From: Scandinavium lactucae
Lineage (GTDB): Bacteria > Pseudomonadota > Gammaproteobacteria > Enterobacterales > Enterobacteriaceae
Direction of reading: 5' to 3'
Assembly (NCBI RefSeq): GCF_033843265.1
Contig: NZ_JAWXRD010000001.1
Location: forward strand, 310,001 to 374,000
Length of the DNA stretch: 64,000 bases
In this document: piece after piece, positions 1-9,959 of the stretch
Layout: each line of letters begins with the position of its first letter
How positions within the stretch are numbered: the stretch's first letter is position 1
Program-made: the position numbers and the translations under genes
Notes under the pieces: model-generated
Told to the model about the DNA's origin: nothing
The model's database searches: none
The model's input: the letters and a program-made list of their open reading frames with translations, nothing else

Positions 1-893
1 ACATTATGCGTAACCGCACCATTACGGACGTGTTCGAACCGGGTTCCACCGTTAAGCCCATGGTGGTGATGACTGCGCTACAACGCGGGATCGTCAATGA
101 AAGCACCGTGCTGAACACCATTCCATATCGAATTAACGGCCACGAAATCAAAGACGTGGCGCGCTACAGCGAATTGACCCTGACCGGGGTATTACAGAAG
201 TCGAGTAACGTCGGTGTCTCCAAGCTGGCGTTAGCGATGCCGTCCTCAGCGTTAGTAGATACTTACTCTCGTTTTGGGCTGGGAAAGGCGACCAATTTGG
301 GGTTGGTCGGAGAACGCAGTGGCTTATATCCTCAAAAACAACGGTGGTCTGACATAGAGAGGGCCACCTTCTCTTTCGGCTATGGGCTAATGGTAACGCC
401 GTTACAGTTAGCGCGAGTCTACGCCACGATTGGCAGCTACGGGATGTATCGCCCGCTGTCGATCACCAAAGTTGATCCTCCGGTTCCCGGTGAGCGTATC
501 TTCCCGGAACCTATCGTTCGTACCGTGGTGCACATGATGGAAAGCGTGGCGCTGCCCGGCGGAGGCGGCGTAAAAGCGGCCATCAAAGGTTATCGCATCG
601 CCATTAAAACCGGTACGGCGAAAAAAGTGGGTCCAGACGGTAAGTACATCAACAAATACATTGCTTACACCGCGGGCGTTGCGCCAGCCAGCCAGCCGCG
701 TTTCGCGCTGGTGGTGGTTATTAACGATCCGCAGGCAGGTAAATATTACGGCGGTGCCGTTTCCGCGCCGGTGTTCGGTGCCATCATGGGCGGCGTTCTG
801 CGCACCATGAACATCGAACCGGATGCGCTGGCGACGGGCGATAAAAGTGAATTTGTGACGAATCAAGGCGAGGGAACAGGTGGCAGATCGTAA
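1..893 (+). CDS. ftsI: Septal peptidoglycan transpeptidase PBP3 (FtsI), 3' part
   Basis: Class B penicillin-binding protein that cross-links peptidoglycan at the division septum together with FtsW. Only the C-terminal half is present; the reading frame runs off the left edge and the first in-window Met (position 6) is internal. The visible part holds the whole catalytic core: the STVK nucleophile box 14 residues after that Met, SSN at local residues 66-68 and KTGT at 201-204. These match E. coli Ser307, 359-361 and 494-497, so this half aligns with the 588-residue E. coli protein without gaps. The TAA stop (891-893) lies inside murE, giving a 14-nt overlap typical of the dcw operon. Confidence 0.97.
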   Translation, partial: IMRNRTITDVFEPGSTVKPMVVMTALQRGIVNESTVLNTIPYRINGHEIKDVARYSELTLTGVLQKSSNVGVSKLALAMPSSALVDTYSRFGLGKATNLGLVGERSGLYPQKQRWSDIERATFSFGYGLMVTPLQLARVYATIGSYGMYRPLSITKVDPPVPGERIFPEPIVRTVVHMMESVALPGGGGVKAAIKGYRIAIKTGTAKKVGPDGKYINKYIAYTAGVAPASQPRFALVVVINDPQAGKYYGGAVSAPVFGAIMGGVLRTMNIEPDALATGDKSEFVTNQGEGTGGRS

Positions 894-2367
894 TTTGCGC
901 GACCTTCTTGCTCCGTGGGTGCCAGGCGCACCGGAGCGGGCACTGCGAGAGATGACACTCGACAGCCGTGTGGCGGCATCGGGAGACCTCTTCGTGGCTG
1001 TTTTAGGTCATCAGGCGGACGGGCGTCGGTATATCCCGCAGGCGATAGCGCAAGGTGTAGCTGCCATTATTGCGGAAGCAAAAGATGAAGCCGCTGATGG
1101 CGAAATCCGCGAAATGCACGGCGTGCCGGTCATTTATCTCAGCCAGCTTAATGAACGTTTGTCCGCGCTGGCCGGGCGTTTCTATCACCAGCCTTCTGAA
1201 CAACTGAGCCTGGTCGGCGTGACCGGAACCAACGGCAAAACCACCACCACCCAGCTTCTGGCGCAATGGGCACAGCGGCTCGGCGAGACCAGCGCGGTGA
1301 TGGGCACCGTAGGCAATGGCCTGCTGGGCAAAGTCGTTCCAACGGAAAATACCACCGGTTCTGCGATTGACGTGCAGCACGTGCTGTCCGGTCTGGCAGA
1401 GCAGGGCGCGTCGTTTGCGGCAATGGAAGTCTCTTCACACGGGCTGGTACAGCATCGCGTGGCGGCGCTGAAATTTGTTGCCTCGGTGTTCACCAATCTC
1501 AGCCGCGATCATCTCGACTATCACGGCGACATGGAACACTACGAAGCGGCGAAATGGATGCTCTATTCCACCCACCATTTCGGTCAGGCGATTATCAATG
1601 CCGATGACGAAGTGGGCCGACGCTGGCTGGCAAAACTGCCGGATGCGGTGGCGGTGTCGATGGAAGACCACATCAATCCAAACTGCCATGGTCGCTGGTT
1701 GAAAGCGACGGCGGTGCGTTACCACGACAGCGGGGCGACGATTGCGTTTGACTCCAGCTGGGGCCAGGGCGAAATCGAAAGCCGTTTAATGGGCGCATTT
1801 AACGTCAGCAATCTGTTGCTGGCGTTGGCTACCCTGCTGGCGCTGGGCTATTCGCTGGCGGATCTACTGAAAACCGCGGCGCGTTTACAGCCGGTTTGCG
1901 GACGCATGGAAGTGTTCACCGCGCCAGGTAAACCCACGGTGGTCGTGGATTATGCGCACACCCCAGACGCGCTGGAAAAAGCGCTGGAAGCCGCTCGTCT
2001 GCACTGCACCGGCAAGCTGTGGTGCGTGTTTGGCTGCGGGGGCGACCGTGACAAAGGCAAACGTCCGTTGATGGGCGCGATTGCCGAACAGTTCGCCGAT
2101 ATTGCCGTGGTCACTGATGACAATCCGCGCACCGAAGAGCCGCGCGCCATCATTGACGATATTCTTGCCGGCATGCTTGACGCAGGCCATGCGAAAGTGA
2201 TGGAAGGCCGCGCGGAAGCGGTGACCGCCACCATCATGCAGGCCAAAGAGAACGACGTCGTGTTGTTGGCCGGTAAAGGCCACGAAGATTATCAAATCGT
2301 TGGCAATCGTCGCCTCGACTATTCCGACCGCATCACCGCGGCGCGTCTGCTGGGAGTTGTCGCATGA
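880..2367 (+). CDS. murE: UDP-MurNAc-tripeptide synthetase (meso-diaminopimelate-adding)
   Basis: Cytoplasmic Mur ligase adding meso-diaminopimelate to UDP-MurNAc-L-Ala-D-Glu using ATP. The 495-residue product has the usual three-domain plan: an N-terminal UDP-binding domain, a central ATPase domain with P-loop GTNGKTTTT near residue 116, and a C-terminal ligand domain. The DNPR motif, which marks meso-DAP rather than lysine specificity, is present in DDNPRTEEPR. I chose the GTG start at 880 because it follows an AGGG ribosome site and gives the standard N-terminus MADRNLRDLL. It overlaps ftsI by 14 nt and shares ATGA with murF. Confidence 0.98.
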   Translation: MADRNLRDLLAPWVPGAPERALREMTLDSRVAASGDLFVAVLGHQADGRRYIPQAIAQGVAAIIAEAKDEAADGEIREMHGVPVIYLSQLNERLSALAGRFYHQPSEQLSLVGVTGTNGKTTTTQLLAQWAQRLGETSAVMGTVGNGLLGKVVPTENTTGSAIDVQHVLSGLAEQGASFAAMEVSSHGLVQHRVAALKFVASVFTNLSRDHLDYHGDMEHYEAAKWMLYSTHHFGQAIINADDEVGRRWLAKLPDAVAVSMEDHINPNCHGRWLKATAVRYHDSGATIAFDSSWGQGEIESRLMGAFNVSNLLLALATLLALGYSLADLLKTAARLQPVCGRMEVFTAPGKPTVVVDYAHTPDALEKALEAARLHCTGKLWCVFGCGGDRDKGKRPLMGAIAEQFADIAVVTDDNPRTEEPRAIIDDILAGMLDAGHAKVMEGRAEAVTATIMQAKENDVVLLAGKGHEDYQIVGNRRLDYSDRITAARLLGVVA

Positions 2368-3722
2368 TTAGCCTGACGCTGAGTCGCATCGCAGACATTC
2401 TTAACGGCGAACTGCTGGGGCAAGACGCCACCGTTGATGATGTGACGACGGATACCCGTAAAGTGACGCTGGGCTGCCTGTTTGTGGCCCTGAAAGGGGA
2501 GCGTTTCGACGCCCACGATTTCGCCGGGCAGGCCCAAGCTGCTGGCGCGGGTGCGCTGCTGGTAAGCCGCAAACTCGACTGCGATTTACCGCAGGTGGTG
2601 GTGAAAGACACCCGTCTGGCGTTTGGCGAACTCGCAGCCTGGGTTCGCCAACAGGTGCCGACCCGCGTGGTGGCGCTAACCGGTTCCTCTGGCAAGACCT
2701 CTGTCAAAGAGATGGCGGCTTCTATTCTCAGCCAGTGCGGCAACACGCTGTACACCGCCGGGAATCTGAATAATGACATCGGCGTACCGATGACCCTGCT
2801 GCGTCTGACCAAAGACCATCAGTACGCGGTGATTGAATTGGGCGCGAACCATCAGGGCGAAATCGCCTGGACCGTCAGCCTGACGCGTCCGGAAGCGGCC
2901 CTGGTGAACAATCTGGCCGCCGCCCATCTGGAAGGGTTTGGCTCGCTGGCCGGCGTGGCGAAAGCCAAAGGTGAGATTTTCACCGGACTGCCGCTCGACG
3001 GTATTGCCATCCTCAACGCCGACAATAACGATTGGCTGAACTGGCAGAATGTCATTGGCTCACGCAAAGTGTGGCGCTTCTCGCCCAACGCGGCGAACAG
3101 CGACTTCACAGCTAATAACATTCACGTTACCAGCCATGGCACAGAATTTACGCTACAGACGCCAGTCGGCAGCGTTGACGTACTGCTGCCGTTGCCGGGC
3201 CGTCACAATATCGCCAATGCGCTGGCTGCGGCCGCGCTGACCATGGCGGTCGGTGCCGATTTAGATGCAGTGAAAGCGGGGCTTGCCACGCTGAAAGCCG
3301 TGCCTGGTCGCCTGTTCCCGATCCAATTGGCTGAAAATCAGCTGCTGCTGGATGACTCCTATAACGCCAACGTCGGTTCAATGACCGCCGCCGCGCAAGT
3401 GTTGTCTGAAATGCCAGGCTACCGCGTGTTGGTAGTGGGCGATATGGCCGAACTCGGCGCAGAAAGCGAGGCGTGTCATCGCCAGGTGGGTGAAGCGGCG
3501 AAAGCGGCCGGCCTCGACTGCGTGATTAGCGTGGGCTCGCTCAGTAAAACGATAAGTGATGCCAGCGGTGTAGGTGAACATTTTGCCGATAAGCCTGCGG
3601 CGATTTCCCGCCTGAAAGCGCTGGTCGCAGAACATCAGATTATTACCCTTTTAGTGAAAGGTTCACGTAGCGCTGCCATGGAAGAGGTGGTTTGCGCTCT
3701 ACAGGAGAACGGTACATGTTAG
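2364..3722 (+). CDS. murF: UDP-MurNAc-tripeptide:D-Ala-D-Ala ligase
   Basis: Adds the D-Ala-D-Ala dipeptide made by Ddl to the tripeptide precursor, completing the soluble UDP-MurNAc-pentapeptide. At 452 residues it matches the E. coli length. The ATPase P-loop is GSSGKTS near residue 107. The start ATG overlaps the murE stop as ATGA, implying translational coupling. The 3' end overlaps mraY by 7 nt. Confidence 0.98.
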   Translation: MISLTLSRIADILNGELLGQDATVDDVTTDTRKVTLGCLFVALKGERFDAHDFAGQAQAAGAGALLVSRKLDCDLPQVVVKDTRLAFGELAAWVRQQVPTRVVALTGSSGKTSVKEMAASILSQCGNTLYTAGNLNNDIGVPMTLLRLTKDHQYAVIELGANHQGEIAWTVSLTRPEAALVNNLAAAHLEGFGSLAGVAKAKGEIFTGLPLDGIAILNADNNDWLNWQNVIGSRKVWRFSPNAANSDFTANNIHVTSHGTEFTLQTPVGSVDVLLPLPGRHNIANALAAAALTMAVGADLDAVKAGLATLKAVPGRLFPIQLAENQLLLDDSYNANVGSMTAAAQVLSEMPGYRVLVVGDMAELGAESEACHRQVGEAAKAAGLDCVISVGSLSKTISDASGVGEHFADKPAAISRLKALVAEHQIITLLVKGSRSAAMEEVVCALQENGTC

Positions 3723-4798
3723 TTTGGCTGGCCGAACATTTGGTCAAATATTATTCCGGCTTTAACGTCTTTTCCTATCTGACGTTTCGCGCCATCGTCA
3801 GCCTGCTGACTGCGCTGTTCATCTCGTTGTGGATGGGCCCGCGGATGATTGCTCGCCTGCAAAAAATGTCATTTGGCCAGGTCGTGCGTAACGATGGCCC
3901 TGAGTCGCATTTCAGTAAGCGCGGAACGCCAACGATGGGCGGGATCATGATCCTGACCGCCATTGTGGTGTCTGTTCTGCTGTGGGCTTATCCGTCTAAC
4001 CCGTACGTCTGGTGTGTGCTGGTGGTACTGGTCGGTTACGGCATCATCGGTTTTGTCGACGATTACCGTAAAGTAGTGCGCAAAGATACCAAGGGCCTGA
4101 TTGCTCGCTGGAAGTATTTCTGGATGTCGGTGATTGCGCTCGGGGTGGCCTTCGCGCTGTACATGGCCGGGAAAGACACGCCGGCGACTGAGTTGGTGGT
4201 GCCGTTCTTTAAAGACGTGATGCCGCAGCTCGGCATTTTCTACATTCTGCTGGCCTATTTCGTGATTGTCGGTACCGGTAATGCGGTGAACCTCACGGAC
4301 GGCCTCGACGGTCTGGCTATTATGCCTACGGTGTTTGTGGCGGCGGGCTTTGCGCTGGTGGCGTGGGCGACCGGTAACATGAACTTCGCCAATTATCTTC
4401 ATATCCCCTACCTGCGTCATGCAGGTGAACTGGTGATTGTCTGCACCGCCATCGTTGGCGCAGGGTTAGGCTTCCTGTGGTTTAACACCTATCCGGCTCA
4501 GGTCTTCATGGGCGATGTGGGTTCGCTGGCTCTCGGTGGCGCGCTCGGGATTATCGCCGTGCTGCTGCGTCAGGAATTCCTGCTGGTTATCATGGGCGGT
4601 GTGTTTGTGGTGGAAACCCTGTCGGTTATCTTGCAGGTCGGATCGTTCAAGCTGCGCGGTCAGCGTATCTTCCGTATGGCACCTATCCATCACCACTATG
4701 AACTGAAAGGCTGGCCAGAGCCGCGCGTTATCGTGCGCTTTTGGATTATCTCGCTGATGCTGGTGCTGATTGGCCTGGCAACGCTGAAGGTACGTTAA
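3716..4798 (+). CDS. mraY: Phospho-MurNAc-pentapeptide translocase (lipid I synthase)
   Basis: Polytopic inner-membrane enzyme transferring phospho-MurNAc-pentapeptide to undecaprenyl phosphate to form lipid I. The 360-residue protein is almost all hydrophobic helices (about ten), with the family catalytic aspartates in GFVDDYRK (near residue 115) and FMGDVGS (near 267), and the conserved MAPIHHHYE loop. An in-frame ATG 24 nt upstream exists (3692). I chose 3716 because CAGGAG sits 8 nt before it and it gives the standard MLVWLAEH N-terminus. It overlaps murF by 7 nt. Confidence 0.97.
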   Translation: MLVWLAEHLVKYYSGFNVFSYLTFRAIVSLLTALFISLWMGPRMIARLQKMSFGQVVRNDGPESHFSKRGTPTMGGIMILTAIVVSVLLWAYPSNPYVWCVLVVLVGYGIIGFVDDYRKVVRKDTKGLIARWKYFWMSVIALGVAFALYMAGKDTPATELVVPFFKDVMPQLGIFYILLAYFVIVGTGNAVNLTDGLDGLAIMPTVFVAAGFALVAWATGNMNFANYLHIPYLRHAGELVIVCTAIVGAGLGFLWFNTYPAQVFMGDVGSLALGGALGIIAVLLRQEFLLVIMGGVFVVETLSVILQVGSFKLRGQRIFRMAPIHHHYELKGWPEPRVIVRFWIISLMLVLIGLATLKVR

Positions 4799-4800
4799 TG

Positions 4801-6117
4801 ATGGCTGATTACCAGGATAAAAACGTTGTCATCATCGGTCTGGGAATGACCGGGCTGTCCTGCGTCGATTTCTTCCTCGGGCAGGGCGTTACGCCGCGGG
4901 TGATGGATACGCGCCAAACGCCACCGGGTCTGGATAAGCTGCCGGAAGAGGTTGAACGTTTTGTCGGTGGCCTGAATGACGAGTGGCTGCTGGCGGCGGA
5001 TTTAATTGTCGCCAGTCCTGGTATTGCCCTGGCGCACCCTTCGCTTGCCGCCGCCGCGGATGCCGGCGTAGAGATTGTCGGTGATATCGAACTGTTCTGC
5101 CGTGAAGCGCAGGCACCCGTCATCGCGATCACCGGGTCAAACGGCAAAAGCACCGTTACCACGCTGGTCGGTGAAATGGCAAAAGCGGCGGGAATTAACG
5201 TCGGCGTGGGCGGCAATATCGGGCTGCCTGCATTGATGCTACTGGACGTATCGCGTGAGCTGTACGTGCTCGAACTCTCCAGCTTCCAGCTCGAAACGAC
5301 GACCAGCCTCGAAGCGGTTGCCGCTACGGTGCTTAACGTGACTGAAGATCACATGGACCGCTATCCGTTTGGCCTGCAACAGTATCGCGCCGCCAAACTA
5401 CGCGTCTATGAACAGGCCAAAACCTGCGTGGTAAATGCCGATGATGCACTGACCATGCCGGTTCGCGGTGCCGATGAGCGCTGCATCAGCTTTGGCGTCA
5501 ACATGGGTGACTATCACCTCAACCGTCAGCAGGGCGAAACCTGGCTGCGGGTCAAGGGCGAGAAAGTCCTGAACGTGCGTGAGATGAAGCTGACGGGTCA
5601 GCATAACTACAGCAATGCGCTGGCGGCGCTGGCGCTGGCGGATGCCGCTGGTGTTCCGCGTGCCAGCAGTCTGAAAGCGTTGACCACCTTTGGTGGCCTG
5701 GCGCACCGTTTCCAGCTGGCGCTGGAACATAACGGAGTGCGCTGGATTAACGATTCGAAAGCCACCAACGTCGGGAGCACCGAAGCGGCGCTGAACGGTC
5801 TGCACGTCGATGGCACGCTGCATCTGCTGCTGGGGGGTGACGGAAAATCGGCTGACTTCACGCCGCTGAAAACCTGGCTCAAAGGCGACAACGTGCGCCT
5901 GTGGTGCTTTGGCCGTGATGGCGATGCTCTTGCGGCGCTGCGTCCTGACGTGGCGACCCGAACGGAAACGATGGAAGAAGCGATGCGTCTGATTGCGCCA
6001 CAATTGCAACAGGGAGACATGGTGCTGCTTTCACCGGCGTGCGCCAGCCTGGATCAGTTTAAGAATTTTGAACAGCGCGGGGATGTGTTTACCCGTCTGG
6101 CGAAGGAGCTTGGTTAA
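4801..6117 (+). CDS. murD: UDP-MurNAc-L-alanine:D-glutamate ligase
   Basis: Cytoplasmic Mur ligase adding D-glutamate to UDP-MurNAc-L-Ala. The 438-residue product carries an N-terminal Rossmann-like nucleotide-sugar domain (VIIGLGMTG), the ATPase P-loop GSNGKST near residue 110 and the C-terminal ligase domain ending in RLAKELG. The frame is open further upstream (to 4741) inside mraY. The start at 4801 is preferred because it gives MADYQ as in relatives; a second ATG at 4798 overlaps the mraY stop and would add one Met. The stop overlaps ftsW by one base (TAATG). Confidence 0.96.
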   Translation: MADYQDKNVVIIGLGMTGLSCVDFFLGQGVTPRVMDTRQTPPGLDKLPEEVERFVGGLNDEWLLAADLIVASPGIALAHPSLAAAADAGVEIVGDIELFCREAQAPVIAITGSNGKSTVTTLVGEMAKAAGINVGVGGNIGLPALMLLDVSRELYVLELSSFQLETTTSLEAVAATVLNVTEDHMDRYPFGLQQYRAAKLRVYEQAKTCVVNADDALTMPVRGADERCISFGVNMGDYHLNRQQGETWLRVKGEKVLNVREMKLTGQHNYSNALAALALADAAGVPRASSLKALTTFGGLAHRFQLALEHNGVRWINDSKATNVGSTEAALNGLHVDGTLHLLLGGDGKSADFTPLKTWLKGDNVRLWCFGRDGDALAALRPDVATRTETMEEAMRLIAPQLQQGDMVLLSPACASLDQFKNFEQRGDVFTRLAKELG

Positions 6118-7361
6118 TGCGTTTATCTCTCCCTCGCCTGAGAATGCCTCATATGCCGGGATCTGGCGTCCTGGTGTGGTTGTTTGCGGCATTAAAAGGT
6201 TGGGTGATGGGCTCCCGGCAGAAAGATACCGACAGCCTGGTCATGTACGATCGCACCCTGCTGTGGCTCACGCTCGGCCTGGCGGCAATCGGTTTTATCA
6301 TGGTGACCTCGGCGTCAATGCCGGTGGGGCAGCGTCTGGCGAACGATCCGTTCCTGTTCGCCAAGCGTGACGGGCTGTACATCATTCTGGCGTTCTGCTT
6401 AGGCCTGGTGACGCTACGTTTACCGATGGCGTTCTGGCAGCGGCACAGCACCGCGATGCTGATTATGTCTATCGTGATGCTGCTGATTGTACTTGTCGTG
6501 GGGAGCTCGGTTAACGGTGCATCGCGCTGGATTGCCTTCGGCCCACTGCGTATTCAGCCGGCGGAATTTACCAAGCTGTCGCTGTTCTGTTACATCGCTA
6601 ACTACCTGGTGCGTAAGGGTGATGAAGTCCGAAATAACCTGCGCGGCTTCTTAAAACCGATGGGCGTGATATTCGTGCTGGCGATTTTACTGCTGGCGCA
6701 GCCTGACCTCGGGACGGTGGTAGTGCTGTTTGTCACCACTCTGGCGATGCTGTTCCTCGCCGGGGCCAAGCTTTGGCAGTTCATTGCCATTATCGGCATG
6801 GGGATTTCAGCTGTCGTGCTGCTGATCCTCGCCGAACCGTACCGTATCCGCCGCGTGACCTCCTTCTGGAACCCGTGGGAAGACCCGTTCGGCAGCGGCT
6901 ACCAGCTGACCCAATCACTGATGGCGTTTGGTCGCGGTGAAATGTGGGGGCAGGGCCTCGGCAACTCGGTACAGAAACTGGAGTATTTGCCGGAAGCGCA
7001 CACTGACTTCATCTTCGCCATCATCGGTGAGGAGTTGGGCTATATCGGTGTGGTACTCGCCCTTTTAATGGTATTCTTCGTCGCTTTCCGCGCCATGTCC
7101 ATTGGCCGCAAGGCGCTGGAGATGGACCAGCGTTTCGCGGGTTTCCTGGCCTGTTCGATTGGCGTGTGGTTCAGTTTCCAGGCGTTGGTTAACGTCGGTG
7201 CGGCAGCCGGTATGCTGCCGACCAAAGGTCTGACGCTGCCGCTCATCAGTTACGGTGGTTCCAGTCTGATAATTATGTCGACAGCGATCATGTTCCTGTT
7301 ACGTATTGATTATGAAACGCGTCTGGAAAAAGCGCAGGCGTTTACACGGGGTGTTCGATGA
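6117..7361 (+). CDS. ftsW: Septal SEDS peptidoglycan polymerase FtsW
   Basis: Inner-membrane SEDS-family glycosyltransferase that polymerises lipid II at the septum in complex with FtsI. At 414 residues it has the E. coli length, with about ten transmembrane helices and the SEDS signatures near the C-terminus (GAAAGMLPTKGLTLPLISYG). The large periplasmic loop with PEAHTDFIFAIIGEE is conserved. The start codon overlaps the murD TAA by one base, and the stop overlaps murG as ATGA. Confidence 0.97.
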   Translation: MRLSLPRLRMPHMPGSGVLVWLFAALKGWVMGSRQKDTDSLVMYDRTLLWLTLGLAAIGFIMVTSASMPVGQRLANDPFLFAKRDGLYIILAFCLGLVTLRLPMAFWQRHSTAMLIMSIVMLLIVLVVGSSVNGASRWIAFGPLRIQPAEFTKLSLFCYIANYLVRKGDEVRNNLRGFLKPMGVIFVLAILLLAQPDLGTVVVLFVTTLAMLFLAGAKLWQFIAIIGMGISAVVLLILAEPYRIRRVTSFWNPWEDPFGSGYQLTQSLMAFGRGEMWGQGLGNSVQKLEYLPEAHTDFIFAIIGEELGYIGVVLALLMVFFVAFRAMSIGRKALEMDQRFAGFLACSIGVWFSFQALVNVGAAAGMLPTKGLTLPLISYGGSSLIIMSTAIMFLLRIDYETRLEKAQAFTRGVR

Positions 7362-8425
7362 GTGGTCAGGCTAAGCGGTTGATGGTGATGGCGGGTGGTA
7401 CCGGCGGACACGTGTTCCCCGGGCTGGCCGTTGCACACCATCTGATGGATCAGGGCTGGCAGGTTCGCTGGCTCGGTACCGCCGATCGTATGGAAGCGGA
7501 CTTAGTACCGAAGCATGGGATCGACATTGATTTTATTCAGATCTCCGGGCTGCGTGGAAAAGGCCTCAAGGCCATGCTTTTTGCGCCGATACGTATCTTC
7601 AACGCGTGGCGTCAGGCGCGCGCGATTATGCAGCGTTTTCAGCCAGATGTGGTGCTGGGAATGGGCGGGTATGTCTCGGGCCCTGGTGGGCTGGCGGCAT
7701 GGTCACTGGGTATTCCAGTGGTGCTGCATGAGCAAAACGGCATTGCCGGGCTGACCAATAAATGGCTGGCGAAAATTGCAACCACCGTGATGCAGGCCTT
7801 CCCGGGCGCGTTCCCGAAAGCCGAAGTGGTCGGTAATCCGGTGCGTACCGACGTGTTGGCTCTGCCGTTACCGGAACAGCGTCTGAGTGGTCGTGAAGGT
7901 GAAATTCGAGTGCTGGTGGTTGGCGGCTCTCAGGGGGCACGTGTCCTGAACCAGACAATGCCGCAGGTGGCAGCGATTCTGGGCGACAACGTAACCATTT
8001 GGCATCAGAGTGGCAAAGGTGGGCAACAGACCGTCGAGCAAGCGTATACCGCAGTCGGTCAGTCGCAGCACAAGGTCACTGAGTTCATCGACGATATGGC
8101 TGCCGCTTACGCGTGGGCGGATGTGGTGGTCTGCCGCTCGGGCGCACTGACGGTGAGCGAAATTGCCGCCGCCGGGCTGCCCGCGATTTTTGTGCCGTTC
8201 CAGCACAAAGACCGTCAGCAGTACTGGAATGCGCTACCGCTGGAAAAAGCCGGTGCCGCGAAGATTTTTGAGCAGCCGCAGTTTAATGCGGATGCCGTTG
8301 CCAGCACGCTTGCGAGCTGGGACAGAAAGACATTGCTGGAGATGGCCGGGCGCGCACGTGCCGCCGCCATTCCAGATGCTACCGAGCGGGTAGCAAAAGA
8401 AGTGAGCCTGGCCGCAAAGGCTTAA
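7358..8425 (+). CDS. murG: Lipid II synthase (undecaprenyl-PP-MurNAc-pentapeptide GlcNAc transferase)
   Basis: Membrane-associated GT-B glycosyltransferase that adds GlcNAc to lipid I on the cytoplasmic face, producing lipid II. The 355-residue product shows the glycine-rich loops GGTGGHVFPG (start) and VVGGSQGARVLN (C-domain), and the sugar-nucleotide site around VCRSGALTVSEIAAAGLP. It overlaps ftsW by 4 nt. A 58-bp spacer with a hairpin separates it from murC. Confidence 0.97.
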   Translation: MSGQAKRLMVMAGGTGGHVFPGLAVAHHLMDQGWQVRWLGTADRMEADLVPKHGIDIDFIQISGLRGKGLKAMLFAPIRIFNAWRQARAIMQRFQPDVVLGMGGYVSGPGGLAAWSLGIPVVLHEQNGIAGLTNKWLAKIATTVMQAFPGAFPKAEVVGNPVRTDVLALPLPEQRLSGREGEIRVLVVGGSQGARVLNQTMPQVAAILGDNVTIWHQSGKGGQQTVEQAYTAVGQSQHKVTEFIDDMAAAYAWADVVVCRSGALTVSEIAAAGLPAIFVPFQHKDRQQYWNALPLEKAGAAKIFEQPQFNADAVASTLASWDRKTLLEMAGRARAAAIPDATERVAKEVSLAAKA

Positions 8426-8430
8426 TCATC

Positions 8431-8450
8431 GCAGCGCCTTTTTGCGCTGC
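8431..8450 (+). other. Intra-operon hairpin between murG and murC
   Basis: Perfect 7-bp stem GCAGCGC/GCGCTGC (8431-8437 with 8444-8450) and a 6-nt loop. It has no immediate run of U, so it looks like an attenuator or mRNA-stabilising stem rather than a strong terminator. It sits in the only sizeable gap between mur genes here. Confidence 0.6.
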
Positions 8451-8483
8451 ACGAATTTTTAAGTAGTCGATGGCGTTTAGAGA

Positions 8484-9959
8484 ATGAATACACAACAACT
8501 GGCAAAACTGCGTTCCATTGTGCCCGAGATGCGTCGCGTCCGGCACATTCACTTTGTTGGCATCGGTGGTGCTGGCATGGGCGGTATTGCCGAAGTGTTG
8601 GCTAACGAAGGGTATCAGATTAGCGGTTCGGATCTTGCTCCGAACCCGGTGACTCAGCAGCTGACGGCGCTGGGTGCCACGATTTATTTCAACCATCGCC
8701 CGGAAAACGTGCGCGATGCGAGCGTCGTCGTCGTTTCCAGCGCGATTTCTGCTGACAACCCGGAAATTGTTGCTGCTCACGAAGCGCGTATCCCGGTTAT
8801 CCGCCGCGCGGAAATGCTGGCCGAACTGATGCGTTTTCGTCACGGCATCGCCGTTGCCGGTACGCACGGCAAAACGACCACCACTGCGATGGTGTCGAGT
8901 ATTTATGCTGAAGCGGGTCTGGATCCGACCTTCGTTAACGGTGGGCTGGTGAAAGCAGCGGGTGTTCATGCGCGTCTGGGCCATAGTCGTTACCTGATCG
9001 CGGAAGCGGATGAAAGCGATGCGTCGTTCCTGCATTTGCAGCCGATGGTGGCGATTGTGACCAATATCGAAGCCGATCATATGGATACCTACCAGGGTGA
9101 CTTCGAAAACTTAAAGCAGACGTTCATTAATTTCCTGCACAATCTGCCGTTTTATGGCCGCGCAGTGATGTGCGTAGATGACCCGGTGATTCGTGAGCTG
9201 CTGCCACGCGTGGGCCGTCAGATTACGACCTACGGCTTCAGCGATGACGCTGACGTACGCGTTGAAGACTACAAACAGATTGGCGCGCAGGGCCACTTCA
9301 CGCTGATTCGCCTCGATAACGCGCCGCTGAAAGTGACGCTGAACGCGCCGGGCCGTCATAACGCCCTGAATGCCGCAGCCTCCGTGGCGGTTGCGACCGA
9401 AGAAGGCATTGATGACGACGCCATTCTGCGTGCGCTGGAAAGCTTCCAGGGCACTGGCCGTCGTTTTGATTTCCTCGGCGAATTCCCGCTGGAAGACGTT
9501 AACGGCAAAAGTGGCAGTGCTATGTTGGTCGATGATTATGGTCATCACCCGACGGAAGTGGATGCGACTATAAAAGCGGCACGCGCGGGTTGGCCGGACA
9601 AAAATTTGGTCATGCTGTTCCAGCCGCACCGTTACACCCGTACGCGCGATCTGTATGACGATTTTGCCAATGTGCTGACCGAAGTGGATGCGCTGCTGAT
9701 GCTGGAAGTCTATCCGGCGGGTGAAGCGCCTATTCCAGGCGCGGACAGCCGGTCGCTGTGCCGTACCATTCGTGGCCGCGGAAAAGTGGATCCCATCCTG
9801 GTGTCCGATCCGGCTAAAGTCGCTGAAATGCTGGCCCCGGTGCTGACCGGGAATGATCTGATTTTGATTCAGGGCGCGGGAAATATTGGCAAAATCGCGC
9901 GTAACTTAGCTGAAATCAAACTCAAGCCGCAAACTCAGGAGGAAGAGCGCCATGGCTGA
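8484..9959 (+). CDS. murC: UDP-MurNAc:L-alanine ligase
   Basis: First Mur ligase, joining L-alanine to UDP-MurNAc in the cytoplasm. It is 491 residues, as in E. coli. It has the N-terminal GIGGAGMGGIAEVL nucleotide-sugar loop, the P-loop GTHGKTTTT near residue 127 and the C-terminal ligase domain with DDYGHHPTEV. The 3' end overlaps ddlB by 8 nt; the AGGAGGAAGAG-type ribosome site of ddlB lies inside the murC coding region. Confidence 0.97.
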   Translation: MNTQQLAKLRSIVPEMRRVRHIHFVGIGGAGMGGIAEVLANEGYQISGSDLAPNPVTQQLTALGATIYFNHRPENVRDASVVVVSSAISADNPEIVAAHEARIPVIRRAEMLAELMRFRHGIAVAGTHGKTTTTAMVSSIYAEAGLDPTFVNGGLVKAAGVHARLGHSRYLIAEADESDASFLHLQPMVAIVTNIEADHMDTYQGDFENLKQTFINFLHNLPFYGRAVMCVDDPVIRELLPRVGRQITTYGFSDDADVRVEDYKQIGAQGHFTLIRLDNAPLKVTLNAPGRHNALNAAASVAVATEEGIDDDAILRALESFQGTGRRFDFLGEFPLEDVNGKSGSAMLVDDYGHHPTEVDATIKAARAGWPDKNLVMLFQPHRYTRTRDLYDDFANVLTEVDALLMLEVYPAGEAPIPGADSRSLCRTIRGRGKVDPILVSDPAKVAEMLAPVLTGNDLILIQGAGNIGKIARNLAEIKLKPQTQEEERHG